Positions 26,536 to 34,282 are shown, counted from the first letter of the stretch. The stretch: 64,000 nucleotides of DNA from Fibrobacter sp. UWB5 (GCF_002210295.1 NZ_MWQH01000002.1:248001-312000), one strand, 5' to 3'. Made by a program: numbers and translations. Notes: a model not told the origin generated them from the letters alone.

Positions 26536-27462
26536 ATGACTCTACAACAATTACGTTATGCCATCGGCATTGCAGAAACCGGTTCCTTTAACAAGGCCGC
26601 CGAAAAACTTTATATTTCGCAGCCGTCGCTGACCGCCGCCATTAAGGATCTTGAAGATGAATTGAATATCCTCATTTTCAACCGTACTAGCCGCGGTGTC
26701 AAACTCACCAGCGAAGGCGAAGAATTCGTTGCGTACGCTCGCGAACTTTACCATCATTACGAATCGGTGCTCGACAAGTACGGCAAAATCGGCAAGCGCA
26801 AAAAGAAGTTTGGCGTCTCGACGCAGCATTATTCCTTTGCGGTCAAGAGCTTTGTGGAAACCGTCAAGCTTTTCGATACGGACAAGTACGAATTTGCTAT
26901 CCGCGAAACCCGTACCAAAGAAGTCATCGAAGATGTGGCCTCGTTCAAGAGCGATATCGGTATCCTTTACCTGAGCGATTTCAACCGCAAGATTATCATG
27001 AACTTGCTGAATGCCCGCGACCTCGCATTCCATAAGCTCATCGACTGTAAGGCTTATGTGTACCTGTGGAAGGGCCACCCGCTTGCCAACAACAAGTTCA
27101 TTACGCTCGATGAACTGGCTGAATATCCGTGCCTTTCTTTTGAACAGGGTGACAACAGCTCGTTCTATTTTGCCGAAGAAATCCTGAGTACGAACGAATA
27201 CAAGCGTACCATCAAGGCGAACGACCGTGCTACCATGCTGAACTTGATGATTGGCTTGAACGGTTACACGCTTTGCTCCGGCATTATCTGCGAAGAATTG
27301 AACGGTTCCGATTACCTGGCAGTTCCCTTCAAGGACAAGAGCGAAGAGTCTCGCCGCGTCATGGAAATCGGCTACATCGCCAAGCGCAACATGTTGCTTG
27401 GTCTGGTGGGCGAGCGCTATGTCGAAGAACTGCAGCGTTATCTTGCAACATGCAACTCGTAG
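26536..27462 (+). CDS. LysR-family transcriptional regulator
   Basis: 308 residues; AGGAGG (26521-26526) precedes the ATG. The amino-terminal winged helix is textbook LysR: 'LQQLRYAIGIAETGSFNKAAEKLYISQPSLTAAIKDLE' spread over residues 3-40. The carboxy 200 residues form the periplasmic-binding-like effector domain. It lies between trpGD and a permease, in the middle of the trp cluster, so control of trp genes or of the permease is a reasonable guess; the effector is unknown. The inverted repeat at 26414-26455 upstream of its own gene is a candidate binding site. Confidence 0.92.
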   Translation: MTLQQLRYAIGIAETGSFNKAAEKLYISQPSLTAAIKDLEDELNILIFNRTSRGVKLTSEGEEFVAYARELYHHYESVLDKYGKIGKRKKKFGVSTQHYSFAVKSFVETVKLFDTDKYEFAIRETRTKEVIEDVASFKSDIGILYLSDFNRKIIMNLLNARDLAFHKLIDCKAYVYLWKGHPLANNKFITLDELAEYPCLSFEQGDNSSFYFAEEILSTNEYKRTIKANDRATMLNLMIGLNGYTLCSGIICEELNGSDYLAVPFKDKSEESRRVMEIGYIAKRNMLLGLVGERYVEELQRYLATCNS

Positions 27463-27502
27463 TTATCGATTTTTACTATAACGAAACATCAAAAAACAGT
27501 AT

Positions 27503-27540
27503 GAGCCCAAACCTTGTATAAGGGCATGGGCTTTTTTATT
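27503..27540 (+). terminator. hairpin terminator after lysR
   Basis: AGCCCA pairs with TGGGCT, with an inner CCTTGTATAAGG hairpin, followed by TTTTTTATTTT. It lies between lysR and the permease gene, so some read-through or a second promoter is needed for the genes downstream. Confidence 0.7.
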
Positions 27541-27572
27541 TTGCGCACGTTATTTATCAGGAGTTTATAGAC

Positions 27573-28763
27573 ATGAAAAAGCGTTATGGCTTGCTTACGA
27601 ATGGAATTGTTTGGTTCGGTGTAGCCGTTTCGGTTTCCGAAATTGAAGCCGGTATCGAAATAGGTGCAGAATCCGCTCACGATTCCCTGTGGCTACCCTT
27701 GGTGCTCGGGCATATTCTGGGTGGTATTTTACTGTTCTTCGTGGGGCTTATCGGTGCCCGCGTTCGCCTGAATGCCATGCAGACCACGGAATCCACATTC
27801 GGAAAGTTCGGTTCCAAGTTTTTTGCGACCCTTAACGCATTCCAGTTGCTTGCGTGGGTGGCTGTGCTGAACGCCCAAGGTGCCCGCGCCCTGGGTGGCC
27901 TGAATTTACCGATATCGTTCCCGGCCTCGTGCGTGATTCTTGCGGTACTGATTGCCATTTGGGTCAAGGTCGGTCTCAAGCGTTCGGCAAATGTGGCAAC
28001 AGTTGTTGTTGCAGCGCTTACGGTTTTGCTTGTTGCTTTCTCGGTGAAGTTGCTTGGAATCAACGTGGCGCCGACGGGCTCTACGGCAAAGCACCTGTTT
28101 GGTTTCTGGACCATTTTTGAAATTTCGATTGCCATGCCTCTTTCTTGGTTGCCAGTGATTTCGGACTATACGAAGGATGCTGAAAATCCGCTTTCGGCCA
28201 CAGCAACATCAGCTATTGCGTATACGATTGCAAGCCTTTGGATGTATATTCTGGGTGTCGAAATTTCTGGACTTGGCGTGAATAACGATATTGCCCAGGC
28301 TATTTTGCTTGCCGGTTTTGGCGTTCCGGGGATTATCATTGTGGTTGCATCTACGGTTACGACCAATTTTCTCGCGGCGAACTCTGCGGGTGAATCGATC
28401 AAGGTCATTCATGGTAAGGTAAAGCACAAGACGGCGGGTGTTGTTGTTGCCCTTCTGAGTTCCGTTCTTGCCATTTCGGGTATTATGGAACATTATATCA
28501 GCTTCCTTTACCTTATAGCCTCGGTGTTTGCTCCTATGGCGGCTGTGCTTTTGGTGTCGTTCTACCTTACAGACCACAGCAAAGTCGGCAAGGCGTTTTG
28601 GATTGGAAACCTGTTCGCCTGGTTGGTTGGCTTTGCGGTGTACCAGTATGCGGCCCATTTGGAATCGGTATTCCTCGGTCCCACGCTGCTTTCTGTCGTC
28701 GTGTCTTTTGTAATTTCCTATCTTTTCTCAAAAACCTTGACTTTGAAGCCTAAGGGAAATTAA
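27573..28763 (+). CDS. NCS1/CytX-like permease
   Basis: 396 residues and about 11-12 transmembrane helices, an inner-membrane transporter. The amino end 'GIVWFGVAVSVSEIEAGIEIG' and 'GHILGGILLFFVGLIGA' resemble CytX, the presumed hydroxymethylpyrimidine transporter of the nucleobase-cation-symport-1 family. I find no TPP riboswitch in the 110 bp upstream, and the gene is inside the trp cluster (1-bp overlap with trpCF), so the substrate could differ, for example a Trp precursor or another aromatic compound; that is speculation. CAGGAG (27558-27563) serves as ribosome site. Confidence 0.75.
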   Translation: MKKRYGLLTNGIVWFGVAVSVSEIEAGIEIGAESAHDSLWLPLVLGHILGGILLFFVGLIGARVRLNAMQTTESTFGKFGSKFFATLNAFQLLAWVAVLNAQGARALGGLNLPISFPASCVILAVLIAIWVKVGLKRSANVATVVVAALTVLLVAFSVKLLGINVAPTGSTAKHLFGFWTIFEISIAMPLSWLPVISDYTKDAENPLSATATSAIAYTIASLWMYILGVEISGLGVNNDIAQAILLAGFGVPGIIIVVASTVTTNFLAANSAGESIKVIHGKVKHKTAGVVVALLSSVLAISGIMEHYISFLYLIASVFAPMAAVLLVSFYLTDHSKVGKAFWIGNLFAWLVGFAVYQYAAHLESVFLGPTLLSVVVSFVISYLFSKTLTLKPKGN

Positions 28764-30250
28764 TGAGCGAAGACATTTTAGCGAAAATCGTACGGATGCG
28801 CCGCGAGGATATCGAGCGGCTTGGCCTGAATTTTGGAATTGAAATTCCTGAAAAGCGCGAGGTGGGCCATACCGAATTCCTCGGTAATGCAGGTGCGATT
28901 CTCGAAGTCAAGCGAGCATCGCCTTCGAAGGGCGATATCGCGCCGGATCTCGATCCGGTAGGGCTTGCGACGACTTATGCCGAGGCTCATGCGCAGGCGG
29001 TTTCAGTGCTTACTGAAACGAATTTTTTCAAGGGAACGCTGCGTGACTTGATTGCCGTGGCGAACCTGATGGAAAGCCGCCGCAAGCAGGGCTTGCATGC
29101 CTGCGCCGTACTTCGCAAAGATTTTCTTTTATTCGAAGATGAAATCGATATTGCTTACCGTTGCGGTGCCGATGCAGTGCTTTTGATTGCCCGTATCTTG
29201 GATGACGAACAGCTCGTGCGCATGGCGAAGCGTGCTGCATCGTTTGATATGCAGGCCTTTGTGGAAGTCCGCGAAACTGACGACTTGCGCAAGCTGAAAG
29301 TCGTGACCGAAGCACTTGGCGAATCTGCTGCCAAGACGATTGTCGCGGGCGTGAATTCTCGCGATTTGGCGACCTTCCATACGGATCCGCTGGTGCCGGC
29401 GTCGGTGCGTAGCAAACTTCCGGCGAAGGCTGTTTTTGAATCTGGAATTTTATGCCCGGCCGATGCGACTTATGCCCGCAACCTTGGCTTCACGGGAATC
29501 CTGGTGGGCGAGGCCGTTGCCAAGAATCCGCCGCTTGCTAAAGAAGTGGTGCATGCGTTTGAATCGGGCTCCGAGAATGCCCGCGGCAAGTTCTGGAAAA
29601 AGTTTGCAGAACGCAAGGCTGCCAAAAAGGCGGGCCCGCTCGTTAAAATTTGTGGCATTACTCGCGACGAAGATGGTAAGCTTGCCGCTGAACTCGGCGC
29701 CGACATGCTCGGCTTTGTATTCAGCACTACCAAGCGCCTGACCACCGAAGAATTCGTGCGCAGCTTTGCCGAAAAGATAGGCCCGAACCGTCCGATTCTT
29801 GTTGGAGTCATCACCGATCCCGAATCCGTTGAAGGCAAAACTGCTATCAAGCTTGCTCGCGAAGGCGTGCTCGATGCAGTCCAGTTCCACGGTGTAGCTC
29901 CCGAAGCCGAATACAGCGACTTGCCGCATTACTGTGCCGCCCGCGTGGGCGAGGAATCCGATTTTGATAAGGTGACCGCTCTCCGCAAGAATGGTGAACC
30001 CCGCATTCTCTTGGATGCCAAGGTCGAAGGAATCCCTGGCGGTACGGGTAAGACCATTCCCGAAAAACTGCTCCGCGAAAAAGCGGGGGATTTGCCGCTC
30101 TGGCTTGCCGGCGGTATCACGTCTGAAAATGTGGGTGCGATTGTCGAAAAGTTCCACCCGGAACTCGTCGATGTCTCCAGCGGTGTCGAAGACGCCCCCG
30201 GAATCAAAAACAGCGAAAAGCTGAAGGCGTTGTTTGCTGCTCTTTCATAA
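28763..30250 (+). CDS. trpCF: fused indole-3-glycerol-phosphate synthase and phosphoribosylanthranilate isomerase
   Basis: 495 residues; the ATG overlaps the permease stop (TAATG) and has AAGGGA upstream. Residues 1-275 are TrpC, with 'EVKRASPSKGDI', 'VLRKDFLLFEDEID' and 'GVNSRDLATF'. Residues 290-495 are TrpF with catalytic Cys in 'VKICGITRDEDGKLAAELGA' and Asp in 'ILLDAKVEGIPGGTGK', plus 'AGGITSENV' and 'DVSSGVEDAPGIK'. Both are TIM barrels acting in succession: PRA to CdRP, then to indoleglycerol phosphate for TrpA/B. The same C-F fusion exists in E. coli. Confidence 0.97.
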   Translation: MSEDILAKIVRMRREDIERLGLNFGIEIPEKREVGHTEFLGNAGAILEVKRASPSKGDIAPDLDPVGLATTYAEAHAQAVSVLTETNFFKGTLRDLIAVANLMESRRKQGLHACAVLRKDFLLFEDEIDIAYRCGADAVLLIARILDDEQLVRMAKRAASFDMQAFVEVRETDDLRKLKVVTEALGESAAKTIVAGVNSRDLATFHTDPLVPASVRSKLPAKAVFESGILCPADATYARNLGFTGILVGEAVAKNPPLAKEVVHAFESGSENARGKFWKKFAERKAAKKAGPLVKICGITRDEDGKLAAELGADMLGFVFSTTKRLTTEEFVRSFAEKIGPNRPILVGVITDPESVEGKTAIKLAREGVLDAVQFHGVAPEAEYSDLPHYCAARVGEESDFDKVTALRKNGEPRILLDAKVEGIPGGTGKTIPEKLLREKAGDLPLWLAGGITSENVGAIVEKFHPELVDVSSGVEDAPGIKNSEKLKALFAALS

Positions 30251-30329
30251 ATTGCCCCAAATGGCCGAATTTAGGCCTTTTTGTACAAATTACGAAAGAT
30301 TTTTTTTACAAAAATCTTACGCTAACCTA

Positions 30330-30358
30330 TTGACAGACAACGAATTAGTATATATATT
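30330..30358 (+). promoter_or_regulatory. promoter upstream of the pyrophosphatase leader
   Basis: TTGACA (30330-30335), 17-bp spacer, TATATT (30353-30358). The leader ATG (30371) follows 13 nt after the -10 box, leaving at most about six untranslated bases. It lacks the AACCCCTTGCCAA motif of the other trp-cluster promoters. Confidence 0.7.
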
Positions 30359-30370
30359 GAAGACATAAAG

Positions 30371-30436
30371 ATGAAATTGGCAATCCGCTTTGACGCTAGC
30401 GCCGCTATCGACGAGGTTCTCAAAGAAGGGATTTAG
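30371..30436 (+). CDS. putative leader peptide without Trp codons
   Basis: 21 codons beginning MKLAIRFDASAAIDE and ending KEGI. The 'AIRF' core matches the trpB leader MKMNSAIRFN..., and the following 16 nt ATTTCATCAAGTGTTT (30445-30460) are identical to 31772-31787 behind the trpB leader. TCGACGA in codons 13-15 (30408-30414) is fully complementary to TCGTCGA (30477-30483) in the downstream terminator. This looks like a duplicated attenuator whose stall codons have changed; which signal it reads is not evident. Confidence 0.55.
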   Translation: MKLAIRFDASAAIDEVLKEGI

Positions 30437-30465
30437 GCATTGCCATTTCATCAAGTGTTTAACGG

Positions 30466-30495
30466 AAGACTCTCGATCGTCGAGAGTCTTTCTTA
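30466..30495 (+). terminator. attenuator-like terminator before the pyrophosphatase gene
   Basis: A perfect stem AAGACTCTCGA/TCGAGAGTCTT with a three-base loop, followed by TCTTATATTT. It lies between the leader peptide and the lipoprotein start codon. Confidence 0.75.
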
Positions 30496-30505
30496 TATTT
30501 ATGGC

Positions 30506-31675
30506 ATGAAAGATAAATTTTTGTCGAATTTGTTTTTGGGGGTGGCGATGGGAACCCTGATATGTGCTTGTGGAGATGATTCTTCTACTGGGCAGAATGC
30601 GAGTTGTAAGTGTGATTTTGAATTTAAAGAAAGTATCGCGGCTATGGATTGGGGGGATGATACGACGTATGTGTTCGGGCACAAGACTCCCGATGTGGAT
30701 GCGGTGACGTCGTCCTTGGCTTATGCGGCGTTGATGCGTGCCATGGGGCACAATGCGGTTGCGAAGGTTTCGAGTCCTGTTAATCGAGAGACAGAGTTCG
30801 TTGCGAAACAGTTGGGATTTGAATTGCCAGATGAGATGGTGTCGGTGAAGCCTGGTACTAGGCTCATTTTGACCGACCATGCCGAGTATGTGCAGTCTGT
30901 TGACGGGGCGCATGAGGCGAAAATTTTGCAGATTATCGATCACCATACGCCGGGGGATATTGATGCGGATTCTTCTGCTTATGTGCGGCGAGAACTTTGG
31001 GGGTCTACTTGTACGCTGATAAAGTATCTTTATCAGGAGGCTGATGTAAAGTTGGACGATGAGGTTGCTAAAATCTTGCTCGCGGGGATTCTCTCTGATA
31101 CGCGGAACTTGACCAAGGTAAATACGACCCGTGCGGATAGCGTTGTGCTCGGTGAGTTGATGAATCAGCTTAAGATGTCCTCGGATAGTGTGCGGAGTCT
31201 TTTTAGGGGAATGTCTGACGCTTCACACGATATGAGCGGAATGACCGACAAGGAAATTTTCCTGGCGGATTATAAGGATTATACTATCGGCGGCTTTGAT
31301 TTGGGTATCGCGAGTGAAAATTGGTATGACGATTCGACCAAGGATGAATTTTTTGAACGGATGTTTGCGGTCATGCCGGAAATTGCCAAGGAAAAGGACC
31401 GTGATATTCTGTTGTCCAAGGTGGACCTGCATACGCTAAATCCAAATCCGGCAGCTTCGGAAGATAGCCTGTATTTGAATGCCGGTACCTATATTTTGTA
31501 CTATGGGGTTGGCGATTATGCTGAAAAGGCGAAGGAAATCGCCGAAAGCGCATTCGGGGAATCCGTGAAAGACGGAATTTGCTATTCTGCGGAAACGTTG
31601 AGCCGCAAGACGCACGTAGTACCCATGGTTACGGATGCAATAGAAAAAAATTCAGCTCAACCCCTTGCCAAATAG
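30506..31675 (+). CDS. lipoprotein-type family II inorganic pyrophosphatase (DHH/DHHA2)
   Basis: 389 residues from the ATG at 30506; an in-frame ATG at 30440 would place the terminator hairpin inside the gene. Residues 1-22 form a signal peptide with lipobox 'LICAC', followed by GDDSS. The rest matches manganese-dependent family II pyrophosphatases: 'FGHKTPDVDAVTSSLAYA', 'LTDHAEYVQS', 'IIDHHTPGDID', and near the end 'SRKTHVVP', corresponding to the SRKK substrate motif with the last Lys changed to Thr. These enzymes hydrolyse PPi in the cytoplasm, so an exported, lipid-anchored form is unusual. No clear ribosome site. Codon use (many GGG, TTG) is less GC-biased than the trp genes around it. 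Confidence 0.85.
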   Translation: MKDKFLSNLFLGVAMGTLICACGDDSSTGQNASCKCDFEFKESIAAMDWGDDTTYVFGHKTPDVDAVTSSLAYAALMRAMGHNAVAKVSSPVNRETEFVAKQLGFELPDEMVSVKPGTRLILTDHAEYVQSVDGAHEAKILQIIDHHTPGDIDADSSAYVRRELWGSTCTLIKYLYQEADVKLDDEVAKILLAGILSDTRNLTKVNTTRADSVVLGELMNQLKMSSDSVRSLFRGMSDASHDMSGMTDKEIFLADYKDYTIGGFDLGIASENWYDDSTKDEFFERMFAVMPEIAKEKDRDILLSKVDLHTLNPNPAASEDSLYLNAGTYILYYGVGDYAEKAKEIAESAFGESVKDGICYSAETLSRKTHVVPMVTDAIEKNSAQPLAK

Positions 31676-31693
31676 AATTAGACTTCCTAAATT
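31665..31693 (+). promoter_or_regulatory. trpB promoter
   Basis: TTGCCA (31665-31670) inside AACCCCTTGCCAA, 17-bp spacer, TAAATT (31688-31693). The promoter overlaps the end of the pyrophosphatase gene. The leader ATG begins 8 nt after the -10 box. Confidence 0.75.
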
Positions 31694-31700
31694 AGGGCAC

Positions 31701-31757
31701 ATGAAGATGAATTCAGCAATCCGTTTCAACCGCTGGTGGTGGGGCTCTACTAAATAG
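31701..31757 (+). CDS. trp leader peptide with three Trp codons
   Basis: 18 codons, MKMNSAIRFNRWWWGSTK, with three adjacent Trp codons (31734-31742). GGGCTCTA (31742-31749) pairs completely with TAGAGTCC (31755-31762); GAGTCCG (31757-31763) pairs completely with CGGACTC (31800-31806) as antiterminator; and a terminator hairpin follows. This gives trpBA its own Trp attenuator, separate from that of trpE. The start codon lies at the predicted transcription start, so translation may be leaderless. Confidence 0.87.
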   Translation: MKMNSAIRFNRWWWGSTK

Positions 31758-31790
31758 AGTCCGTTTTGCTGATTTCATCAAGTGTTTGTA

Positions 31791-31827
31791 AAAGGCTTTC
31801 GGACTCCCGAAGGCCTTTAATTTTTTT
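31791..31827 (+). terminator. trpB attenuator terminator
   Basis: A 12-bp stem AAAGGCTTTCGG/CCGAAGGCCTTT (one G-U), loop ACTC, followed by AATTTTTTT. Closely similar to the trpE attenuator terminator. Confidence 0.87.
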
Positions 31828-31876
31828 ACCATGAACCTTTAACCCTTAACCTAGACCGATAAGAATAAACCTTAAA

Positions 31877-31924
31877 CTAGATCCTTCGACTTCGGGCTTT
31901 GCCCTCCGCTCAGGATGACACGAG
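31877..31924. repeat. dispersed GGATC...TCATCC intergenic repeat, copy 1
   Basis: CTAGATCCTTCGACTTCGGG to CTCAGGATGACACGAG. Its ends match, in opposite orientation, the element at 36169-36256 (GTGTCATCCTGAGC ... GTCGAAGGATCTAA). Sequences of this kind are scattered in many bacterial genomes. This copy abuts the trpB start codon, so it forms the untranslated region just before trpB. Confidence 0.6.
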
Positions 31925-31925
31925 A

Positions 31926-33206
31926 ATGAATATGACTACTTCTTCAAATAACGGTTTCTTTGACAAGTTCGGTGGCAAGTATGTTGCCGAAATCATCCGC
32001 CGTCCGCTCGACGACCTCGAAGTGGCTTTCAACAAGTACATCCATGATCCGGAATTCCTCGAAGAACTCCGTATCATCCAGCGCGACTACATTGGCCGCG
32101 AAACGCCGCTGTACTTTGCCCCGACTGCCACGGAACTCCTGGGCGGTGCGCAGATCTACATCAAGCTAGAAGGCCTTGCCAACACCGGTGCGCACAAGAT
32201 CAACAACGCCATCGGTCAGTGCCTTTTGGCCAAGAAGATGGGCAAAACCCGCATTATCGCCGAAACGGGTGCCGGTCAGCACGGCCTTGCGACGGCTGCC
32301 GCTTGCGCAAAACTTGGCCTCGAATGTGTGGTCTATATGGGCGAGGTGGATGTTCGTCGCCAGCAGCCGAACGTGGCGACCATGGAAATGTATGGTGCGA
32401 AGGTTGTGCCGGTCACGAGTGGGGCCCGCACCCTTAAGGATGCCGTGAACGAAGCCATGCGCGACTGGGCTACGAATTTCAAGAACACGCACTATGTGCT
32501 CGGTTCTGCTCTCGGCCCGGCTCCGTTCCCGGATATTGTTCGTACCTTCCAGTCGATTATCGGTGAAGAAGTCAAGCGCCAGGCCGCAGAACGCAACATC
32601 GACATTGCGGCCGTTGTCGCTTGCGTGGGAGGCGGTAGCAACTCTATCGGCGTGTTCACTCCGTTTATCGAAGACAAGAATGTGCGCCTGATTGGTGCCG
32701 AAGCCGGTGGCATTGGCCCGAACAAGGGTGAAAATGCTGCCCGTATGACGGGTAACGCGAGCCGCGAAGGCATTCTGCAGGGTTACAAGAGCCGCTTCCT
32801 CATCGATGAAGACGGCCAGTCGCTGCCGACTCGTTCCATCTCGGCGGGGCTTGATTACATGGGAATCGGCCCGCAGCTCGCTGCCCTCGGCGAATCGGGC
32901 CGCGTGGAATTTACGGCAATCCTCGACAAGGAGGCTCTCGAAGCGGTGAAGTTCTTTGCCCGTAACGAAGGTATTCTCTTCGCCCTCGAAAGTGCGCACG
33001 CCGGTGCAGCCGCCATGAAGATTGCGAAGGAACTTCCGAAGGACAAGGCGCTCGTCATCAATATGAGTGGCCGCGGCGACAAGGACATCTTTATCACGAG
33101 CCCGGTGTTCCGCCCCGAAAAGTGGAAGGAATTCCTGAAGGCCGAACTTGTTCGCCTCGAAAACAACGAAGACATCCACGACGCCGAAATTATGACAAGG
33201 AAGTAA
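31926..33206 (+). CDS. trpB: tryptophan synthase beta chain
   Basis: 426 residues from ATG 31926, or 424 from ATG 31932; neither has a strong ribosome site, since a dispersed repeat directly precedes it. The PLP lysine lies in 'GAHKINNAIGQ', followed by 'AETGAGQHG', 'MGEVDVRRQQPNV', 'GSALGPAPFPDIVR', the phosphate loop 'VGGGSNSIG' and 'EAGGIGPNKGENAA'. These mark a TrpB1-type subunit working with TrpA: indole plus serine to Trp. Followed by trpA after 5 bp and controlled by its own attenuator. Confidence 0.97.
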   Translation: MNMTTSSNNGFFDKFGGKYVAEIIRRPLDDLEVAFNKYIHDPEFLEELRIIQRDYIGRETPLYFAPTATELLGGAQIYIKLEGLANTGAHKINNAIGQCLLAKKMGKTRIIAETGAGQHGLATAAACAKLGLECVVYMGEVDVRRQQPNVATMEMYGAKVVPVTSGARTLKDAVNEAMRDWATNFKNTHYVLGSALGPAPFPDIVRTFQSIIGEEVKRQAAERNIDIAAVVACVGGGSNSIGVFTPFIEDKNVRLIGAEAGGIGPNKGENAARMTGNASREGILQGYKSRFLIDEDGQSLPTRSISAGLDYMGIGPQLAALGESGRVEFTAILDKEALEAVKFFARNEGILFALESAHAGAAAMKIAKELPKDKALVINMSGRGDKDIFITSPVFRPEKWKEFLKAELVRLENNEDIHDAEIMTRK

Positions 33207-33211
33207 TCACC

Positions 33212-33964
33212 ATGAATTTAATGTCTCATCTTATTGCGGGTTTTCCTGACGCTGAAACTTCTATCGCTATCGCCGACGCACTTGTGAAGGGTGGCGCAAA
33301 CATCCTTGAAATCCAACTTGCCTTCAGTGATCCGAGTGCCGACGGTCCGGCCATTCAGACGGCTTCGACCATTGCTCTCGACAAGGGCTATTCTACCAAG
33401 CAGGGTCTTGAAATCGTGAAGAAGATTCACGAACGCCACCCTGAAACGCCCATTTACATCATGACTTATGGTTCCCTCGCCTTTACGCCGGGCATCGAAA
33501 ATTTTGTCAAGATGTGCAAGGACGCAGGCGTGTCCGCTTGCATCATTCCGGACTTGCCCTTCGACGGCGACGAAGGTCTGACTGAAGCTTGCAAGAAGCA
33601 TGGTCTCGAAAACATCCCGGTGGCCGCTCCCAGCATGACCAAGGAACGCCTCGAAGCAATGGCCTCTAAGGGCTTCAAGTACATCTACGCCGCACTCCGC
33701 GCCGGTACGACCGGTAGCGAAACGACGATTGACCAGGCAACGCTTGACTTTATCGACACCGTCGGTAAGGGTGGTGCCAAGGTGCTCGGCGGCTTCGGTA
33801 TCCGCAATGGAGAGCAATCCAAGGTGCTCAGCAAGCATGTGTACGCCGTGGTCGCGGGCTCCGTATTCGTGAACCTCGTGCTCTCTAACGAAGACTCCGC
33901 CGAAGGCCGCAAAAAAGCCATCGCCGAAATCGAGGCGAAGGCTAAGGAAATTGCGGGGAAGTAG
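33212..33964 (+). CDS. trpA: tryptophan synthase alpha chain, short amino end
   Basis: 250 residues from ATG 33212. The catalytic Glu and Asp lie in 'ILEIQLAFSDPSADGPAIQ'. 'TYGSLAFTPGIENF', 'IIPDLPFDGDEG', 'GTTGSETTI' and 'GGFGIRNGEQ' fit TrpA. It cleaves indoleglycerol phosphate to indole, channelled to TrpB. The protein begins 'MNLMSHLIAGFPDAE', about 15 residues shorter than E. coli TrpA, which has helix 0 there; similar short forms exist elsewhere. It converges with the ybjQ-like gene, with a 3-bp gap. Confidence 0.96.
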   Translation: MNLMSHLIAGFPDAETSIAIADALVKGGANILEIQLAFSDPSADGPAIQTASTIALDKGYSTKQGLEIVKKIHERHPETPIYIMTYGSLAFTPGIENFVKMCKDAGVSACIIPDLPFDGDEGLTEACKKHGLENIPVAAPSMTKERLEAMASKGFKYIYAALRAGTTGSETTIDQATLDFIDTVGKGGAKVLGGFGIRNGEQSKVLSKHVYAVVAGSVFVNLVLSNEDSAEGRKKAIAEIEAKAKEIAGK

Positions 33965-33967
33965 AAA

Positions 33968-34282
33968 CTACTTCTTGAATTTGACGGCGGTTCCGTAGGC
34001 AATGATTTCTGCGGAGCCAGCCATCACCGAGGCGGTTGCGAAGCGCACGTTCACGATGGCGTCTGCCCCAATCATTCCGGCCTGATTTTCCATACGTTCA
34101 ATAGCAATGTTCCGAGCGTCGTTCAGCATCTCGGTGTAGCCGGCGATTTCGCCACCTACAAGCGTCTTGAGCCCGGCAAATACGTCGCGCACCACGTTCT
34201 TGCTAAAGACAACACTCCCGCGCACCATCTGAAGCGTTTCGATTTCTTTGCCGGTGATAAAGTCTGTTGTGTAGAGTTTCAT
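33968..34282 (-). CDS. YbjQ/UPF0145 family protein
   Basis: 104 residues. The pattern 'VRGSVVFSKNVVRDVFAGLKTLVGGEIAGYTEML' (spread over residues 20-53), 'ARNIAIERM...A..IGADAIVNVRF' and 'AYGTAV' is the DUF74/UPF0145 (YbjQ) family, a small pentameric protein of unknown biochemical role, often suggested to bind metals. Convergent with trpA. Confidence 0.9.
   Translation of the reverse strand: MKLYTTDFITGKEIETLQMVRGSVVFSKNVVRDVFAGLKTLVGGEIAGYTEMLNDARNIAIERMENQAGMIGADAIVNVRFATASVMAGSAEIIAYGTAVKFKK

Noticed and set aside
27502-27522. Mini-ORF ATG AGC CCA AAC CTT GTA TAA as a leader peptide
   Set aside because: Six codons inside the terminator hairpin itself, no ribosome site, no repeated codon; more likely chance.
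27463-27572. TPP riboswitch expected before a CytX-like gene
   Set aside because: The conserved CTGAGA and ACCCTTTGAACCTGAT-type segments are absent; only a terminator hairpin is there.
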